Shown here in pieces: positions 38,306-48,453 of a stretch of 64,000 nt of DNA. The position numbers and the translations under genes were made by a program. Below the pieces are notes generated by a model, which worked only from the letters and a program-made list of their open reading frames with translations, made no database searches and was not told where the DNA came from. Positions within the stretch are counted from its first letter, which is position 1. The number at the start of each line of letters is the position of its first letter. Origin of the DNA: Actinomyces capricornis (lineage in GTDB: Bacteria > Actinomycetota > Actinomycetes > Actinomycetales > Actinomycetaceae); the NCBI RefSeq assembly GCF_019974135.1, contig NZ_AP025017.1:1364001-1428000 (forward strand). Reading direction: 5' to 3'.

Positions 38306-39739
38306 TCAGGCGTGTATCGCCCGCTGGGCGATGATCGAGCGTAAGGGCTCCTCGGCATTGTCGATGGTCTCGACGCGCTGCGGTAGATCCAGGAGCTCGA
38401 CGACGCGGCTGTCGACGGCCTGGTGCCCCAGTGCCTCATCAACGGTGTCGGGGAACTTCGCGGCCTTGGCGGTCTCCATGACGAGGGTCGGTACACCGCG
38501 CTCCATGAGGCGCAGGGCCACCGTGACGCCGTCGGCCGTATGCGGGTCGATGACGGTGCCGGTGCGCTCATGAACGAGGCGGATCGCGGCGAGCCGGTCG
38601 GCGTGGGTCGAGGCGCCGGCCTCGAAGCCGAAGTCCTCGCGCATGCGCTCCACCTGGTCGGACAGGTCCAGGCGGCCGGTGGACTCCAGCTCCGTCCAGC
38701 GCTCGACGAAGGCCTCGGGGCCCAGCAGGGTCCACAGGAAGCGCTCCAGGTTGGAGGCCCGGGAGATGTCCATCGAAGGACTGGAGGTCGCCAGGGTCGC
38801 CTCCGCAGCACGCGGGGCGTAGACACCGGTGGTGAAGAACTCCTCCAGGACATTGTTCTCATTCGTGGCCAGGATGAGCCGGCGGATCGGCACCCCCATG
38901 CTGCGGGCCAGGTGCCCGGCATAGATATTGCCGAAGTTCCCCGAAGGGACGCACACATCAACCCTCTGGCCGGCGCGGCCCCTATCCTCCAGGACGTCGG
39001 TGAGGCGCAGCCAGGCCCACACGTAGTAGACGACCTGGGCGGCGATCCGGCCGATGTTGATGGAGTTGACGGCGCCCAGGCTGTGCTCGGCCTTGAAGGC
39101 GGCGTCATTGCTGAGAGCCTTGACCAGGGCCTGACAGTCGTCGAAGACCCCGCGCACAGCAATGTTGTGGATATTGGCGTCCTGGAGGGAGTACATCTGC
39201 GCCCGCTGCACCGCGCTCATGCGGCCGGCGGGCGAGAGCATGAAGACGCTCACCCCCTCCTGGCCGCGGAAGGCGTGCTCAGCCGCCGAGCCCGTATCGC
39301 CCGAGGTCGCCCCCAGGATGTTGAGCACACGCCCCTGCTGGGCCAGCACATAGGGGATGGCCTGCCCCAGGAACTGCATGGCCAGGTCCTTGAAGGCCAT
39401 GGTCGGCCCCTCGGAGAGCCCCACGAGTGCCAGTCCCTCGGTCCCCTCGCCCAGGTCGAGGGGCGTGAGTGGCACGACCGGAGCGGCGAAGCGCTGCGGC
39501 CCGTAGGCGGCGGCTGTCATGGCGGCCAGATCCTCGCGTGGGATGTCGGTGGCGAAGAGCCCGATGACCTCCGCGGCCAGTGCCGGGTAGGCCAGCGCCC
39601 GCCACTGCTGGAGCCTGTCGGCGCTGACGGAGGGCATCTGTGCCGGGATGGCCAGGCCGCCGTCGGGCGCCAGTCCCGACAGGAGGACGTCGGTGAAGCC
39701 GGCGGGGTCCATGGAGCCCCGGGTGGAGATGTAGTGCAT
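38306..39739 (-). CDS. thrC: Threonine synthase
   Basis: 477 aa from ATG 39739 (MHYISTRG, the family start). The PLP lysine is K117 in GPTMAFKDLAMQF; ATSGDTGSAAEHAF and VPSGNFGNIYAG bind the phosphate and substrate. Length and motifs fit the longer ThrC subgroup. Converts O-phosphohomoserine to threonine. No other threonine gene is nearby. Confidence 0.96.
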   Translation of the reverse strand: MHYISTRGSMDPAGFTDVLLSGLAPDGGLAIPAQMPSVSADRLQQWRALAYPALAAEVIGLFATDIPREDLAAMTAAAYGPQRFAAPVVPLTPLDLGEGTEGLALVGLSEGPTMAFKDLAMQFLGQAIPYVLAQQGRVLNILGATSGDTGSAAEHAFRGQEGVSVFMLSPAGRMSAVQRAQMYSLQDANIHNIAVRGVFDDCQALVKALSNDAAFKAEHSLGAVNSINIGRIAAQVVYYVWAWLRLTDVLEDRGRAGQRVDVCVPSGNFGNIYAGHLARSMGVPIRRLILATNENNVLEEFFTTGVYAPRAAEATLATSSPSMDISRASNLERFLWTLLGPEAFVERWTELESTGRLDLSDQVERMREDFGFEAGASTHADRLAAIRLVHERTGTVIDPHTADGVTVALRLMERGVPTLVMETAKAAKFPDTVDEALGHQAVDSRVVELLDLPQRVETIDNAEEPLRSIIAQRAIHA

Positions 39740-39869
39740 GCCCTGCCCTCTCAGCGGATCGATCGGGGCCATTCTAGGACCCCGCCCTCCGGTCGCGATC
39801 ATCCCGCGGACCCCGGCCGTGGGGGCGCGACAGCCGGATGGCCGGGGCAGTCTGCGGCGGCATGCGCGA

Positions 39870-39898
39870 GGGCTCCCGCTCTGCGTGAGCGGGAGCCC
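39870..39898 (-). terminator. Terminator of trxA
   Basis: Perfect 12-bp stem (GGGCTCCCGCTC, loop TGCGT) about 75 bases beyond the trxA stop. Confidence 0.7.
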
Positions 39899-39971
39899 CT
39901 GGCGGCTCGGTGATGGCCCGCGGTGAGCGCCGACCAGCACCGATCGGATGAGTGCGGCCGGGCCGGCGGTC

Positions 39972-40298
39972 CTAGCTGAGAACCTTCTCCACCTCGGACT
40001 TGAAGGAGGCCTTGGATCGCGCGCCGGCGAACTGGTGGAAGACCTCCCCGTCGCGGACCACCGCGAAGGTCGGGATCGAGCGCACGCCGAAGGAGGCGGC
40101 GGCCGAGGGGTTGGAGTCGACGTCGATCTTGACGAACTTGACGCGGTCGCCCATCTCGGTGGCCAGCTCCTCGACCACGGGCGCCATCTGGCGGCATGGC
40201 CCGCACCACTCGGCCCAGAAGTCGATGACGACGGGCGTCTCGGACTTCATGACCTCGGCGTCCAGGGTGGCGTCAGTGACGGCGAGAACATCAGACAT
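39972..40298 (-). CDS. trxA: Thioredoxin
   Basis: 108 aa from ATG 40298 (AAGGAG upstream). Active site WCGPC with C32 and C35, DFWAEWCGPC context, and cis-Pro in RSIPTFAVV. Cytosolic disulfide reductant recycled by the adjacent thioredoxin reductase; trxB-trxA order on one strand, 31 bases apart. Confidence 0.97.
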   Translation of the reverse strand: MSDVLAVTDATLDAEVMKSETPVVIDFWAEWCGPCRQMAPVVEELATEMGDRVKFVKIDVDSNPSAAASFGVRSIPTFAVVRDGEVFHQFAGARSKASFKSEVEKVLS

Positions 40299-40329
40299 GG
40301 TGCTTCTTCTCCTTGAGGTGGGTGGGGTT

Positions 40330-41256
40330 TCAGGCCTGAAGATCGGCCAGGTAGTGCTCGGCGTCCAGGGCGGCGCGGCAGCCGGAGCCTGCGGCGGTGA
40401 TCGCCTGCTGGTAGGTGGGGTCGGCGACGTCGCCGCAGGCGAAGACCCCGGGGATCCTCGTGCGCTGCGAGGGCGCGTCCACGCGGATGTAGCCCTCCTC
40501 GTCCAGATCCAGCACATCGGCGACGAGCTCGCTGCGGGGGATCTGGCCGATGGCCACGAACATGCCGGTGGCCTCGACCTGGCGGCGCTCCCCGGTCCTG
40601 GTGTCCTCCAGGGTCACCCCGGTCAGGGAGTCCTCGCCCTGGAGCTCGACGACCACCGAGTTCCAGGCGAAGGAGATCTTGGGGTCGTCCTGCGCGCGCT
40701 TGGCCATGACAGCCGAGGCCCGCAGCTCATCGCGGCGGTGGACCACCGTCACCGACTTGGCGAAACGCGTGAGGAAGGTGGCCTCCTCCATGGCGGAGTC
40801 CCCGCCCCCGACGACGATGATGTCCTGGTCCTTGAAGAAGAAGCCATCGCAGGTGGCGCAGTAGGACACCCCGTGCCCCGAGAGCCGCTCCTCACCCTCC
40901 AGGCCGAGGTGGCGGTACTCCGAGCCGGTGGAGATGATGACCGTGCGGGCCTCGTAGACGCCCTCATCGGTGGTGATCCGCTTGATCTCGCCCTGGAGCT
41001 CCATGGCGGTGACGTCCTCGTAGCGGACCTCGGCGCCGAAGCGCTCGGCCTGCTCCTGCATCTGGTTCATCAGAGCGGGGCCCATGATGCCCTCGATGAA
41101 ACCGGGGTAGTTCTCCACCTCCGTGGTGTTCATCAGCGCTCCACCGGCGGTGACCGAGCCGGCCAGGACCAGGGGCGAGAGCTGGGCCCTGGCCGCGTAG
41201 ATGGCGGCCGTGTAGCCGGCAGGACCGGAACCGACGATGACGACGTCGTGAATCAT
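40330..41256 (-). CDS. trxB: Thioredoxin reductase
   Basis: 308 aa from ATG 41256 (AGGAGAG upstream). FAD motif VIVGSGPAGYTAAIYAAR, redox pair CATC (C133, C136), NADPH motif VVGGGDSAMEEA, and C-terminal FAD motif GVFACGDVAD. Reduces thioredoxin with NADPH. An upstream in-frame extension into the murJ gene is rejected. Confidence 0.97.
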   Translation of the reverse strand: MIHDVVIVGSGPAGYTAAIYAARAQLSPLVLAGSVTAGGALMNTTEVENYPGFIEGIMGPALMNQMQEQAERFGAEVRYEDVTAMELQGEIKRITTDEGVYEARTVIISTGSEYRHLGLEGEERLSGHGVSYCATCDGFFFKDQDIIVVGGGDSAMEEATFLTRFAKSVTVVHRRDELRASAVMAKRAQDDPKISFAWNSVVVELQGEDSLTGVTLEDTRTGERRQVEATGMFVAIGQIPRSELVADVLDLDEEGYIRVDAPSQRTRIPGVFACGDVADPTYQQAITAAGSGCRAALDAEHYLADLQA

Positions 41257-41336
41257 GACTCTCCTGTGGTGAGGGGCTCGGGCAGTGTCACACGATGTAA
41301 CCGCCGATGAAACGGCGCTGTTCCCGGTGGGAGGGC

Positions 41337-44300
41337 CTATTGGAGAGTGATCTCCGAGATAGTGGCCTTGTTGTCCCCGTCTGAGGAGCGCGGCATGTAG
41401 GTGACCCAGATGACGATGGAGGAGGTCTCGGTGGGGGTGAGGTCGAAGGAGGTCGTGCCCTGGGTGAACTCGCCCTCGGCCAGCACGGTGCCGCCCTGGG
41501 GGTCCTCCGGGCTGGTGGCCCGGATCTGCACATGCCCGCCCTGGCCGGTGCCCTGCATCTCGATGCGCGAGACCGTGGCGGGCTGCTCCAGGATGACCGC
41601 GACGCCCAGGCCATTGGCCCCCAGGTCGGGGTTGTTGTGGTACTGGGTGAACCACTCGCGGTCGGTGGCGCCGTCGGTCAGGAGGTGGACCAGCTCGGGG
41701 TGGGCGCGATTGCCACTGGGGTCGATCGCCTGCGTGCTGGCCACGGTGATGGGGGCCGGGGGCTCCTCCTGGGGCGCGGGCTGCTCGCCGCCGCCGGATC
41801 CGTTGGCCGACTGGGAGGCTGAGGGCACGGTGTCGGCCGCGGCCTGGTCGGGGTCGGTGAAGCTCACGCCCGCCAGGCTCAGGAGGCTGGCCACCGCCAT
41901 TCCCACGCCGACGACCAGGGCGAGGACCATGACGATGATGACTCCCGTGGTGGTGCGGCTGACTGACCGGGTGACCTCGGGGTCGTCCTCCTCGTCCTCA
42001 TAGTCATCGAAGTTGACCTCAAAACTGCCGGTGAAGGGCTCGGCCGGAACGGGAGCCGTCGCCGGGGCGGTCTCGGAGACATTGGTCAGGACGCTGGGGA
42101 TCGGGTTGATCGGGCCGGTGACCTGGACGTAGTCCTGCTCGTGGCCCGCCGGGCCGGCGCTGTCGGCGGAGCCGGTGCCGGGGGCCGGCGCGGCCGCATC
42201 GGCCCCCTGGTACTCCGTGCGCTGGAGCCCTGTGGGCTCTGAGGCGGCGTCCTGTCCACGGTTCTGCGGCAGTCCCGCCGTCCCGGAGGGGCCCGGGTCG
42301 ATGGCCGGCGCCGCGGCGGAGGAGCCTCCCAGAATGGGCTTGCGCGCCGGGACCTCCTGCTTGGCCGGGGAGACGGTGGACACTGCGGCACCGGCACCCG
42401 AGCGGCGCAGGCGACCCAGGACCCCGCGGGCGGCGCTGGCCACGGCCGCCGCCCCAGTCGCCGTGGTGGTGGCCGTCGAGGGGCTCGGGGAGGTGGGGGC
42501 GGAAGCGGGCTTGGGCTCGGTGGTATACCCCTTGACCGGATCCCAGGTGCCCAGGGCCCGGGCCACCTCGGAGGCCGAGATCGGCGGCTGGCCGCTCCAG
42601 GTGCGCACGCACAGGTCGTCCAGCATCGGGTCGATGCCCGAGACCAGGGTGGAGGGCGTCACCGGCACGCCGCCCAGGCGGGGGGCCGAGGGGATCCCAG
42701 GGCGCTTGCCGGGCCAGCGCCCGGTCAGGCCGTAGTAGAGGATCTCGACCAGGGCGCGCGCATCGGCGCGGTCGGCGGCCAGCGGATCGTTCCCCGCGAT
42801 CTTGTTCTCCAGGTCCAGGGCCGCCGACTCGATCCCCAGGCCACTGACCTTGACCTCCCCTCCGGGAAGGACGCGGATGGACTCGGGCGAGAGGTTGAGG
42901 TGGTGCAGGCCCCGGCGTGCTCCGGCGTCCAGGGCCTGGGCGGTCTCCCCGATGATGGCGCGCACCTGCGCCGGTGAGATGCCCCGGGAGACCAGGGCGG
43001 AGAAGGTGCGCCCCGTCAGAGGCTCGGTGACGATGATCGAGGGCTCGGCGCGCTCGACGTCGTAGACCTGCTGGAGCCGCTCGTCCTCGACCAGGACGGC
43101 GCGCGAGGCGGAGTCCAGCACATTGTCCCGATGCACGGAGGCGTCGGTGAGGACCAGGATGGTCACCTCGCGGTCGAGGATCGTATCGACGCCGCGATGG
43201 CGCACGATCCGGGGCAGCGTGGTGGACAGGGTTCCCAGGAGCCCGTAACGGCCACTGCCGATAGGGGTCGCCTCAGACATGCGTCTCCTTCCCTGGGCAG
43301 TCTGTCCATGAATGTTCGGTGGACCCATCGTAACCGCCTGTGGGCTTTGTACAGGCGCAATGTGACCGGATTGGGAGGAAACCATGAATGATTCCCCAGA
43401 ATCCGGGGCGCCAGGCGGCGGTGGGGGCGGTGGAACTGCGGCCGGACCGTGAGGTGGCGCGGATCGACCCGCTCCCTGGATGTTCGCGGCAGGCGCAGGG
43501 GGAGGCGGCACCATGGTTGCGCGCTGCGCCCCGTAGGCCGGGGTCGGCGGCGTTGCGGGGGTCGGCTGTGCCGACGGGGCCTGGTGCACGGCGGGTGGCG
43601 GCACAGCCGCGGGATGGGCGGCCGGCGGCACCCGGGGCGGGAGGGCCGGGGGCAGTGGCGGGTGGGCGGGAGCCTGGGCGCCGGGGTTGGCCGGGGCCGG
43701 GCCGGGCGCACTGACGGGGGCGGCGCCGTCGGCCTGGGGCGGCGGGGGCAGGCGCACCGGCGGTGGCGGCGGGGACATCCAGGCGGCCAGGGACAGCAGG
43801 GCGCGCCCCGCCGGTCCGGGCAGGAGGCGGCCGATCCTGCCCACGATCCGCGAGACCGGGCGGAAGGCCACCACGATCTCCTCGACGTGGACCACCCGGC
43901 CCATGACCAGGTAGATGAGGGACATGATCGCGGCCACCACCAGCACCTGGACCAGCGCCCCCAGGAGCCTGGTGAGGCTGGCCTGGGCGTCGACCGGCCC
44001 CATGAGGGCCAGCAGGATGAGTCCGACGATGACCGCCGGGGCGACCGCGATCACCAGGCGCACATGGGTGGCCGTCACCCGGCGGCCGTCCAGGCTCGGC
44101 AGGTGGCGGCGGATCAGCGGGACGACGACGACGCAGGCGGCCACCTGGCTCAGGGTGTTGGCCAGCGCCGCCCAGGCCATCCAGTGGTTGGCGGGGGCCG
44201 CCAGGTAGGCCAGGCCGCAGATGAGCATGGGCAGGACGCCGGCGACGGTATCGGCGATGAGCAGCCGCTTGGTGTCCTCATAGGCCAGCATGACGCGCTG

Positions 44301-45539
44301 GGCGGTGAACCAGAAGCCCTGCGGCACGATCCCCAGGGCCAGGAAGACCAGCACCGGGGCGCTGGCCTGGGCCTCGGCCAGGGAGATCGAGGGGGTGAAG
44401 ACCTGCAGGGCGGGCACCGCCAGGACGCAGATCCCGGCGGTGGCCAGGATGGTGAAGACCCCCGCCGAGCGCAGGCCCAGGGACAGGTCGTCGCGCACTC
44501 CCCGGCGGTCGCCCGCGGAGGCCTTCTCGCTCATGCGGGTGAACAGGGCGGTGATGATCGAGGTGACCACCAGGGACTGGGGCAGGATGTAGACCAGGTA
44601 GGCGTTGGACCACATCGTCGTGGAGGGCACGATGACATCGGCGTACTCGGGCAGCTCGGAGGCCGTCACCGCCGCCGAGCCCAGGTTGGAGGTCGCCCAC
44701 GTGCTCAGCGAGACGATGACCACGCCCAGCAGGGCCCACATGGCCACCTTCGAGCTCTGCCCCAGCCCCAGGCCCCGGATGCCGAAGACGATCCTGGGGC
44801 GGAAGCCGGAGCGGACCAGGGGGATGTAGAGGATGAGGGCCTGGGCCACGATCCCCAGGGTCGTCATGGCCCCGATGAGGGTGATGCGGCCCGCATCCCA
44901 GACCTCGGGCCCCTGCCCGTCGGTGTAGGAGCCGTAGATGCGGAGGTAGGCCAGGATCGAGGCGATGGAGATGATGTTGTTGAGCACCGGCGACCACATG
45001 TAGGGGCCGAAGCTCGAGCGGGCATTGAGCACCTGGCCCCACAGGGCGTACAGGCCGTAGAAGAAGATCTGCGGCATGAACCAGAAGGCGAAGGCGAAGG
45101 CCAGGCCCTGCCAGCGCCCCGAGGCCAGGGAGGAGGCGTTGATGAAGAAGATGAGCGGGGCCGCCGCCGTCATGATGCAGGTCAGGAGCAGCATGACGGT
45201 GGCCGCCGCCGTCAGCAGCCGGTTGACCAGCTCCTCGCCGTTGCGCTTGCGCAGGGCGCGCACGATCTGCGGCACCAGGATGGCGTTGAGGACGCCGCCG
45301 ATCATCATGTTGTAGAGGTTGGTGGGCAGGTTGTTGGCCGTGTTGAAGGCGTCCGCGGCCCCCGATCCGGTGGCCCCCAGGGCCACCACCATGAGGGCGT
45401 TGCGCACCAGGCCCAGAATGCGTGAGACCAGTGTCCCCGAGGCCATGATCGCCGAGGACCGCGCCAGGGAGGCCTGGCTGCGGTTGGCGCTCGGTGAGAG
45501 CAGGGAGCGCCGAGGGCGGGCGTGGCGGGGTGTGGTCAT
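41337..45539 (-). CDS. murJ: MurJ lipid II flippase in one frame with a membrane-anchored pseudokinase
   Basis: 1400 aa. Residues about 30-600: polytopic MurJ/MviN core (MASGTLVSRILGLVRNALMV, NLPTNLYNMMIGGVLNAILVP in outline). A Pro-rich linker covers about 610-735. From residue 754 a kinase-like domain in which HRD is replaced by HLN (LHHLNLSPES) and DFG by SGLG, so it is catalytically dead. One membrane helix at about 1190-1215, then an extracellular beta-rich domain. M. tuberculosis Rv3910 has the same architecture, with the pseudokinase binding FhaA. An in-frame ATG at 43280 with AAGGAG could also start a separate pseudokinase. Confidence 0.92.
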   Translation of the reverse strand: MTTPRHARPRRSLLSPSANRSQASLARSSAIMASGTLVSRILGLVRNALMVVALGATGSGAADAFNTANNLPTNLYNMMIGGVLNAILVPQIVRALRKRNGEELVNRLLTAAATVMLLLTCIMTAAAPLIFFINASSLASGRWQGLAFAFAFWFMPQIFFYGLYALWGQVLNARSSFGPYMWSPVLNNIISIASILAYLRIYGSYTDGQGPEVWDAGRITLIGAMTTLGIVAQALILYIPLVRSGFRPRIVFGIRGLGLGQSSKVAMWALLGVVIVSLSTWATSNLGSAAVTASELPEYADVIVPSTTMWSNAYLVYILPQSLVVTSIITALFTRMSEKASAGDRRGVRDDLSLGLRSAGVFTILATAGICVLAVPALQVFTPSISLAEAQASAPVLVFLALGIVPQGFWFTAQRVMLAYEDTKRLLIADTVAGVLPMLICGLAYLAAPANHWMAWAALANTLSQVAACVVVVPLIRRHLPSLDGRRVTATHVRLVIAVAPAVIVGLILLALMGPVDAQASLTRLLGALVQVLVVAAIMSLIYLVMGRVVHVEEIVVAFRPVSRIVGRIGRLLPGPAGRALLSLAAWMSPPPPPVRLPPPPQADGAAPVSAPGPAPANPGAQAPAHPPLPPALPPRVPPAAHPAAVPPPAVHQAPSAQPTPATPPTPAYGAQRATMVPPPPAPAANIQGAGRSAPPHGPAAVPPPPPPPGAPDSGESFMVSSQSGHIAPVQSPQAVTMGPPNIHGQTAQGRRRMSEATPIGSGRYGLLGTLSTTLPRIVRHRGVDTILDREVTILVLTDASVHRDNVLDSASRAVLVEDERLQQVYDVERAEPSIIVTEPLTGRTFSALVSRGISPAQVRAIIGETAQALDAGARRGLHHLNLSPESIRVLPGGEVKVSGLGIESAALDLENKIAGNDPLAADRADARALVEILYYGLTGRWPGKRPGIPSAPRLGGVPVTPSTLVSGIDPMLDDLCVRTWSGQPPISASEVARALGTWDPVKGYTTEPKPASAPTSPSPSTATTTATGAAAVASAARGVLGRLRRSGAGAAVSTVSPAKQEVPARKPILGGSSAAAPAIDPGPSGTAGLPQNRGQDAASEPTGLQRTEYQGADAAAPAPGTGSADSAGPAGHEQDYVQVTGPINPIPSVLTNVSETAPATAPVPAEPFTGSFEVNFDDYEDEEDDPEVTRSVSRTTTGVIIVMVLALVVGVGMAVASLLSLAGVSFTDPDQAAADTVPSASQSANGSGGGEQPAPQEEPPAPITVASTQAIDPSGNRAHPELVHLLTDGATDREWFTQYHNNPDLGANGLGVAVILEQPATVSRIEMQGTGQGGHVQIRATSPEDPQGGTVLAEGEFTQGTTSFDLTPTETSSIVIWVTYMPRSSDGDNKATISEITLQ

Positions 45540-47947
45540 GCGGGCTCCTGTGCGACAGGGGGCGGGGCCGTGCGCCGGCCGCGGCGCACGGTGCGCACAA
45601 CGCCGACCACGAGGATGAGCACCAGGGCGATCCCGATGATCGCGGTGCCCACGGACTCCCAGTCTGCGCGCACCTGCAGGTGCACGGTGGAGGGCGCGCC
45701 GACAGGGGTGCCGTCGGCCGCCAGCACCTGGACAGTCAGGTTGACCTCCCCCGAGCCGACGGCGGTCACCGGCATCTTGGCCGTGGCCTCACTGTTGGCG
45801 GGGACCTCGACCATGGTGGTGCTGGGGATCTGGAGGCGCTGGCTGTCGGAGATGAGGCGCACCTGGACCGTCGCGTCCTGGTCCAGGGAGGAGGCGATCC
45901 TCACCGGCAGGACCGCCTCGGAGTTGATGATGTTGATCGTCGAGGAGGGCGAGGCGCTCAGGGAGGAGGTGACCGTCTCGCCCGCGGCCAGCGCCTGGTC
46001 GATATGGGTGCTGCGCGCCTGCGGTGCTGCGCGCCACGAGGCCGAGGAGACGACCGACTCCACATCGTCGCAGCGGCCCAGAGCCGCGGCGGGCTGAGAG
46101 AGCACCGAGGCGATCGACGCCAGCTGCCTGCCCGCCTGACGGGCCTGCATGACAGTGGTGCGCGAGGCCTCGGTCTCATCGATGACCTCCTCCTCCGAGG
46201 GTGCCAGGCGCTCGACCACGGCCTGACCGCCCTCCTGCCGTGCGCGGTCCATCACATCGGTGAGGTCGCCCAGACTGTGGGCGGAGGTCCACGGGGTGTC
46301 GCGCAGCGCGTTGAGGCGAGCCTCGACCGTCGGCGCATCCAGGGCGGAGGCGGCCTGGCGGTCCAGGGTCACCACGAGGCTGCGGGCCAGCACCGGGGCC
46401 TGACGGGTGATGATCGCGGTCTGCCCGCGCAGCAGCTGGCGCGAATCCAGGTCACTGAGCTGCTGGGCCTCAGGCGAGGCCAGATCCTCGGGAAGGCGCC
46501 CCGAGACTGCCAGGGACAGGCCCTCATCGGGCAGGATGATCGTGCGGTCCTCGAAACTGGTGACCCCCGAGGGCGTGTAGGTCAGATCCTCGGCGGCCGG
46601 CATGGAGCCCGGAGGGGCGATGACCGTGGTGGCCGACTCCGGAAGGGCCTCCAGGGTGGCGGCGTCCAGCTGCGAGGACGCCGGCCAGGCCACACCGGCC
46701 TGGGCGCCGGCCCCGGCCAGTGTGGAGGATCGGGCGCGCTCATGGGCCAAGGACACCAGGCTGGTGCCACCGGTGTGCGCCATCGCCGCCACATCGACAT
46801 CATCCCAGGGAAGGGCGATGACCTCGCCGTTGGCGATGGCCCGGGTCAGGGCCGCGGTCAGCTCGGCGATCTCGTCGGCTGAGTCGGCTGACTGGCCCTC
46901 CTGCCCTGGGCCCTCCGGCCCCGAGGGGGTGGGCGAGGGCGCAGGCGCCGGGGCGCCGGTGGAGGTCGGGGCCGGCGCGCTCCCGGTGGGCCCGGCACTG
47001 GCGGCAGCGCCGTCGTCGGGCGACGGGGAGGGCGCCGCGGGGCTCTGGCCCTGGGGCGGCGGCGCGGTGCCGGCCAGGGTGCCCTGGAAGGAGCTCGCAT
47101 CGATTCCCAGGGCCTGGGTCAGTGCCGGATCGACCGCCAGGACGACGCCCTTGCCCGCCAGCTCGAGCAGGCCGGTGACGCGCTGACGGATGGTGTGGAC
47201 GCTGACATCGGTCTCGGCGTCCTGGGCCGGGGGCAGGGTCAGCACGGCGAGCTCCTCGGGAGAGGCCGTCACCGGCACCACCGTGGTGATGGCGGCGGGC
47301 TCCACCGAGGCGCCGCTGTCCCAGATGAGGATGCTGCGATCCTGCGCCACCGTGGCGCCGCCGCTGGTCAATGCCACCTGGATGCCCCGCGGCCCCCACT
47401 GGTCGGACTCGGACAGGGGGAGCTCCTCGGTACTGAGCGTCACCGAGAAGGCAGCCCTCTGGCCGGGGGCGATCTCCTGCCCCAGGGGCGTGTGCACCGC
47501 CTGGGACAGGGCGGTGTCCCGCTCCTCGGAAAGCCACAGGGACAGGGCGGTGGTGGTGATCTCGGTGCGCTCCTGGACCTGGGTGGCCAGGGACAGGCCC
47601 GAGACCGGGTCATCGGTGCCGTTGATGATGGTGCCGCTCAGGGACAGCTCGCCGCCATTGCGCAGCACCTCGGGGGACAGGGTCTCCAGGCTCAGTGTCA
47701 CCTGGCCGGCGACGGGCTCGGCCCGGGCGCCGGCCGGCGCGGGGTCGGCATGGGCATCCGCGATGGTGGACTGGCCGGCCAGGTGCGACTGGGCGCCGGC
47801 GGGATCGGAGCGCCCGGTGCTCGGAGCGGGCTCTTGGGGCAGGACTGTGAAGGCCAGGACGAGGCTGAGCACCCCCAGCAGGGCGGCCAGCCTGACCATG
47901 GCCCGCACGGGCACCGATCTGCGGGGCCGGTGGCTGAGCAGCCTCAT
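45536..47947 (-). CDS. DUF6049 family secreted/membrane protein
   Basis: 803 aa. N-terminal signal-like helix (about 18-37, VRLAALLGVLSLVLAF), a large extracytoplasmic region with Ala/Pro/Ser-rich insertion (about 275-350), and a C-terminal helix (about 768-790, AIIGIALVLILVVGVV) with a basic tail. Matches in position and layout the Rv3909-type DUF6049 proteins encoded next to murJ. Function unknown; probably wall-related. ATGA overlaps with both neighbours show a translationally coupled operon. Confidence 0.85.
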   Translation of the reverse strand: MRLLSHRPRRSVPVRAMVRLAALLGVLSLVLAFTVLPQEPAPSTGRSDPAGAQSHLAGQSTIADAHADPAPAGARAEPVAGQVTLSLETLSPEVLRNGGELSLSGTIINGTDDPVSGLSLATQVQERTEITTTALSLWLSEERDTALSQAVHTPLGQEIAPGQRAAFSVTLSTEELPLSESDQWGPRGIQVALTSGGATVAQDRSILIWDSGASVEPAAITTVVPVTASPEELAVLTLPPAQDAETDVSVHTIRQRVTGLLELAGKGVVLAVDPALTQALGIDASSFQGTLAGTAPPPQGQSPAAPSPSPDDGAAASAGPTGSAPAPTSTGAPAPAPSPTPSGPEGPGQEGQSADSADEIAELTAALTRAIANGEVIALPWDDVDVAAMAHTGGTSLVSLAHERARSSTLAGAGAQAGVAWPASSQLDAATLEALPESATTVIAPPGSMPAAEDLTYTPSGVTSFEDRTIILPDEGLSLAVSGRLPEDLASPEAQQLSDLDSRQLLRGQTAIITRQAPVLARSLVVTLDRQAASALDAPTVEARLNALRDTPWTSAHSLGDLTDVMDRARQEGGQAVVERLAPSEEEVIDETEASRTTVMQARQAGRQLASIASVLSQPAAALGRCDDVESVVSSASWRAAPQARSTHIDQALAAGETVTSSLSASPSSTINIINSEAVLPVRIASSLDQDATVQVRLISDSQRLQIPSTTMVEVPANSEATAKMPVTAVGSGEVNLTVQVLAADGTPVGAPSTVHLQVRADWESVGTAIIGIALVLILVVGVVRTVRRGRRTAPPPVAQEPA

Positions 47948-48453
47948 TCATCCCCCACCAGGATCTTGCGGGCCGCGGCGACGATACGGCGCTCGTTGGG
48001 GTAGGCCAGGCGGCGCGCGACATCGTCCAGGGCCACCCAGGCCACATCCTCGGCCTCATGGTCGGGGTCGTTGGCCGTGGTCAGGTCACCGCCCATCGCC
48101 TCCAGCAGGAAGTGGTGGACGACCTTGTGGACGCGGTGCTCATCACCGGCGAACCAGTAGTCGATGGTGGCCAGGTGGCGCAGCACGCGACTGGTGATCC
48201 CCGTCTCCTCGGCGATCTCGCGCACGGCCGCCTCCTGCGGCGTCTCACGGCCCTCCAGGTGCCCCTTGGGCAGGCACCACTCCAGGCGGCCGCCGCGGTT
48301 CCTGCGCGCGATGACGGCGGTGAAGGCCTGCCCATTCTGAACATCGACAACCAGGCCGCCCGCGCTGGTCTCATCGACCACGGGCAGGCTGCGTGCACTC
48401 GTGCGACCGGCCGGGTCAGCCGTGTGGGTCGTGCGAGTGCGGTGAGTCGGCAT
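47944..48453 (-). CDS. NUDIX hydrolase
   Basis: 169 aa from ATG 48453. Nudix box GHLEGRETPQEAAVREIAEE followed by TGI, with the expected Glu residues. Family members hydrolyse nucleoside diphosphate derivatives; the Rv3908 (MutT4) gene holds the same place before DUF6049 and murJ in mycobacteria. First gene of the coupled operon; its stop overlaps the DUF6049 start. The pcnA gene lies divergently. Confidence 0.93.
   Translation of the reverse strand: MPTHRTRTTHTADPAGRTSARSLPVVDETSAGGLVVDVQNGQAFTAVIARRNRGGRLEWCLPKGHLEGRETPQEAAVREIAEETGITSRVLRHLATIDYWFAGDEHRVHKVVHHFLLEAMGGDLTTANDPDHEAEDVAWVALDDVARRLAYPNERRIVAAARKILVGDE

Noticed and set aside
38306..39940. Longer threonine synthase start at 39940
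   Set aside because: The extra N-terminus is Arg/Pro-rich and crosses the trxA terminator; MHYISTRG at 39739 is the family start.
43384..43452. 22-codon plus-strand frame with GGGAGGAAACC before its ATG, antisense to murJ
   Set aside because: Good SD by chance; the product is a Gly run with no support, and it opposes a long real gene.
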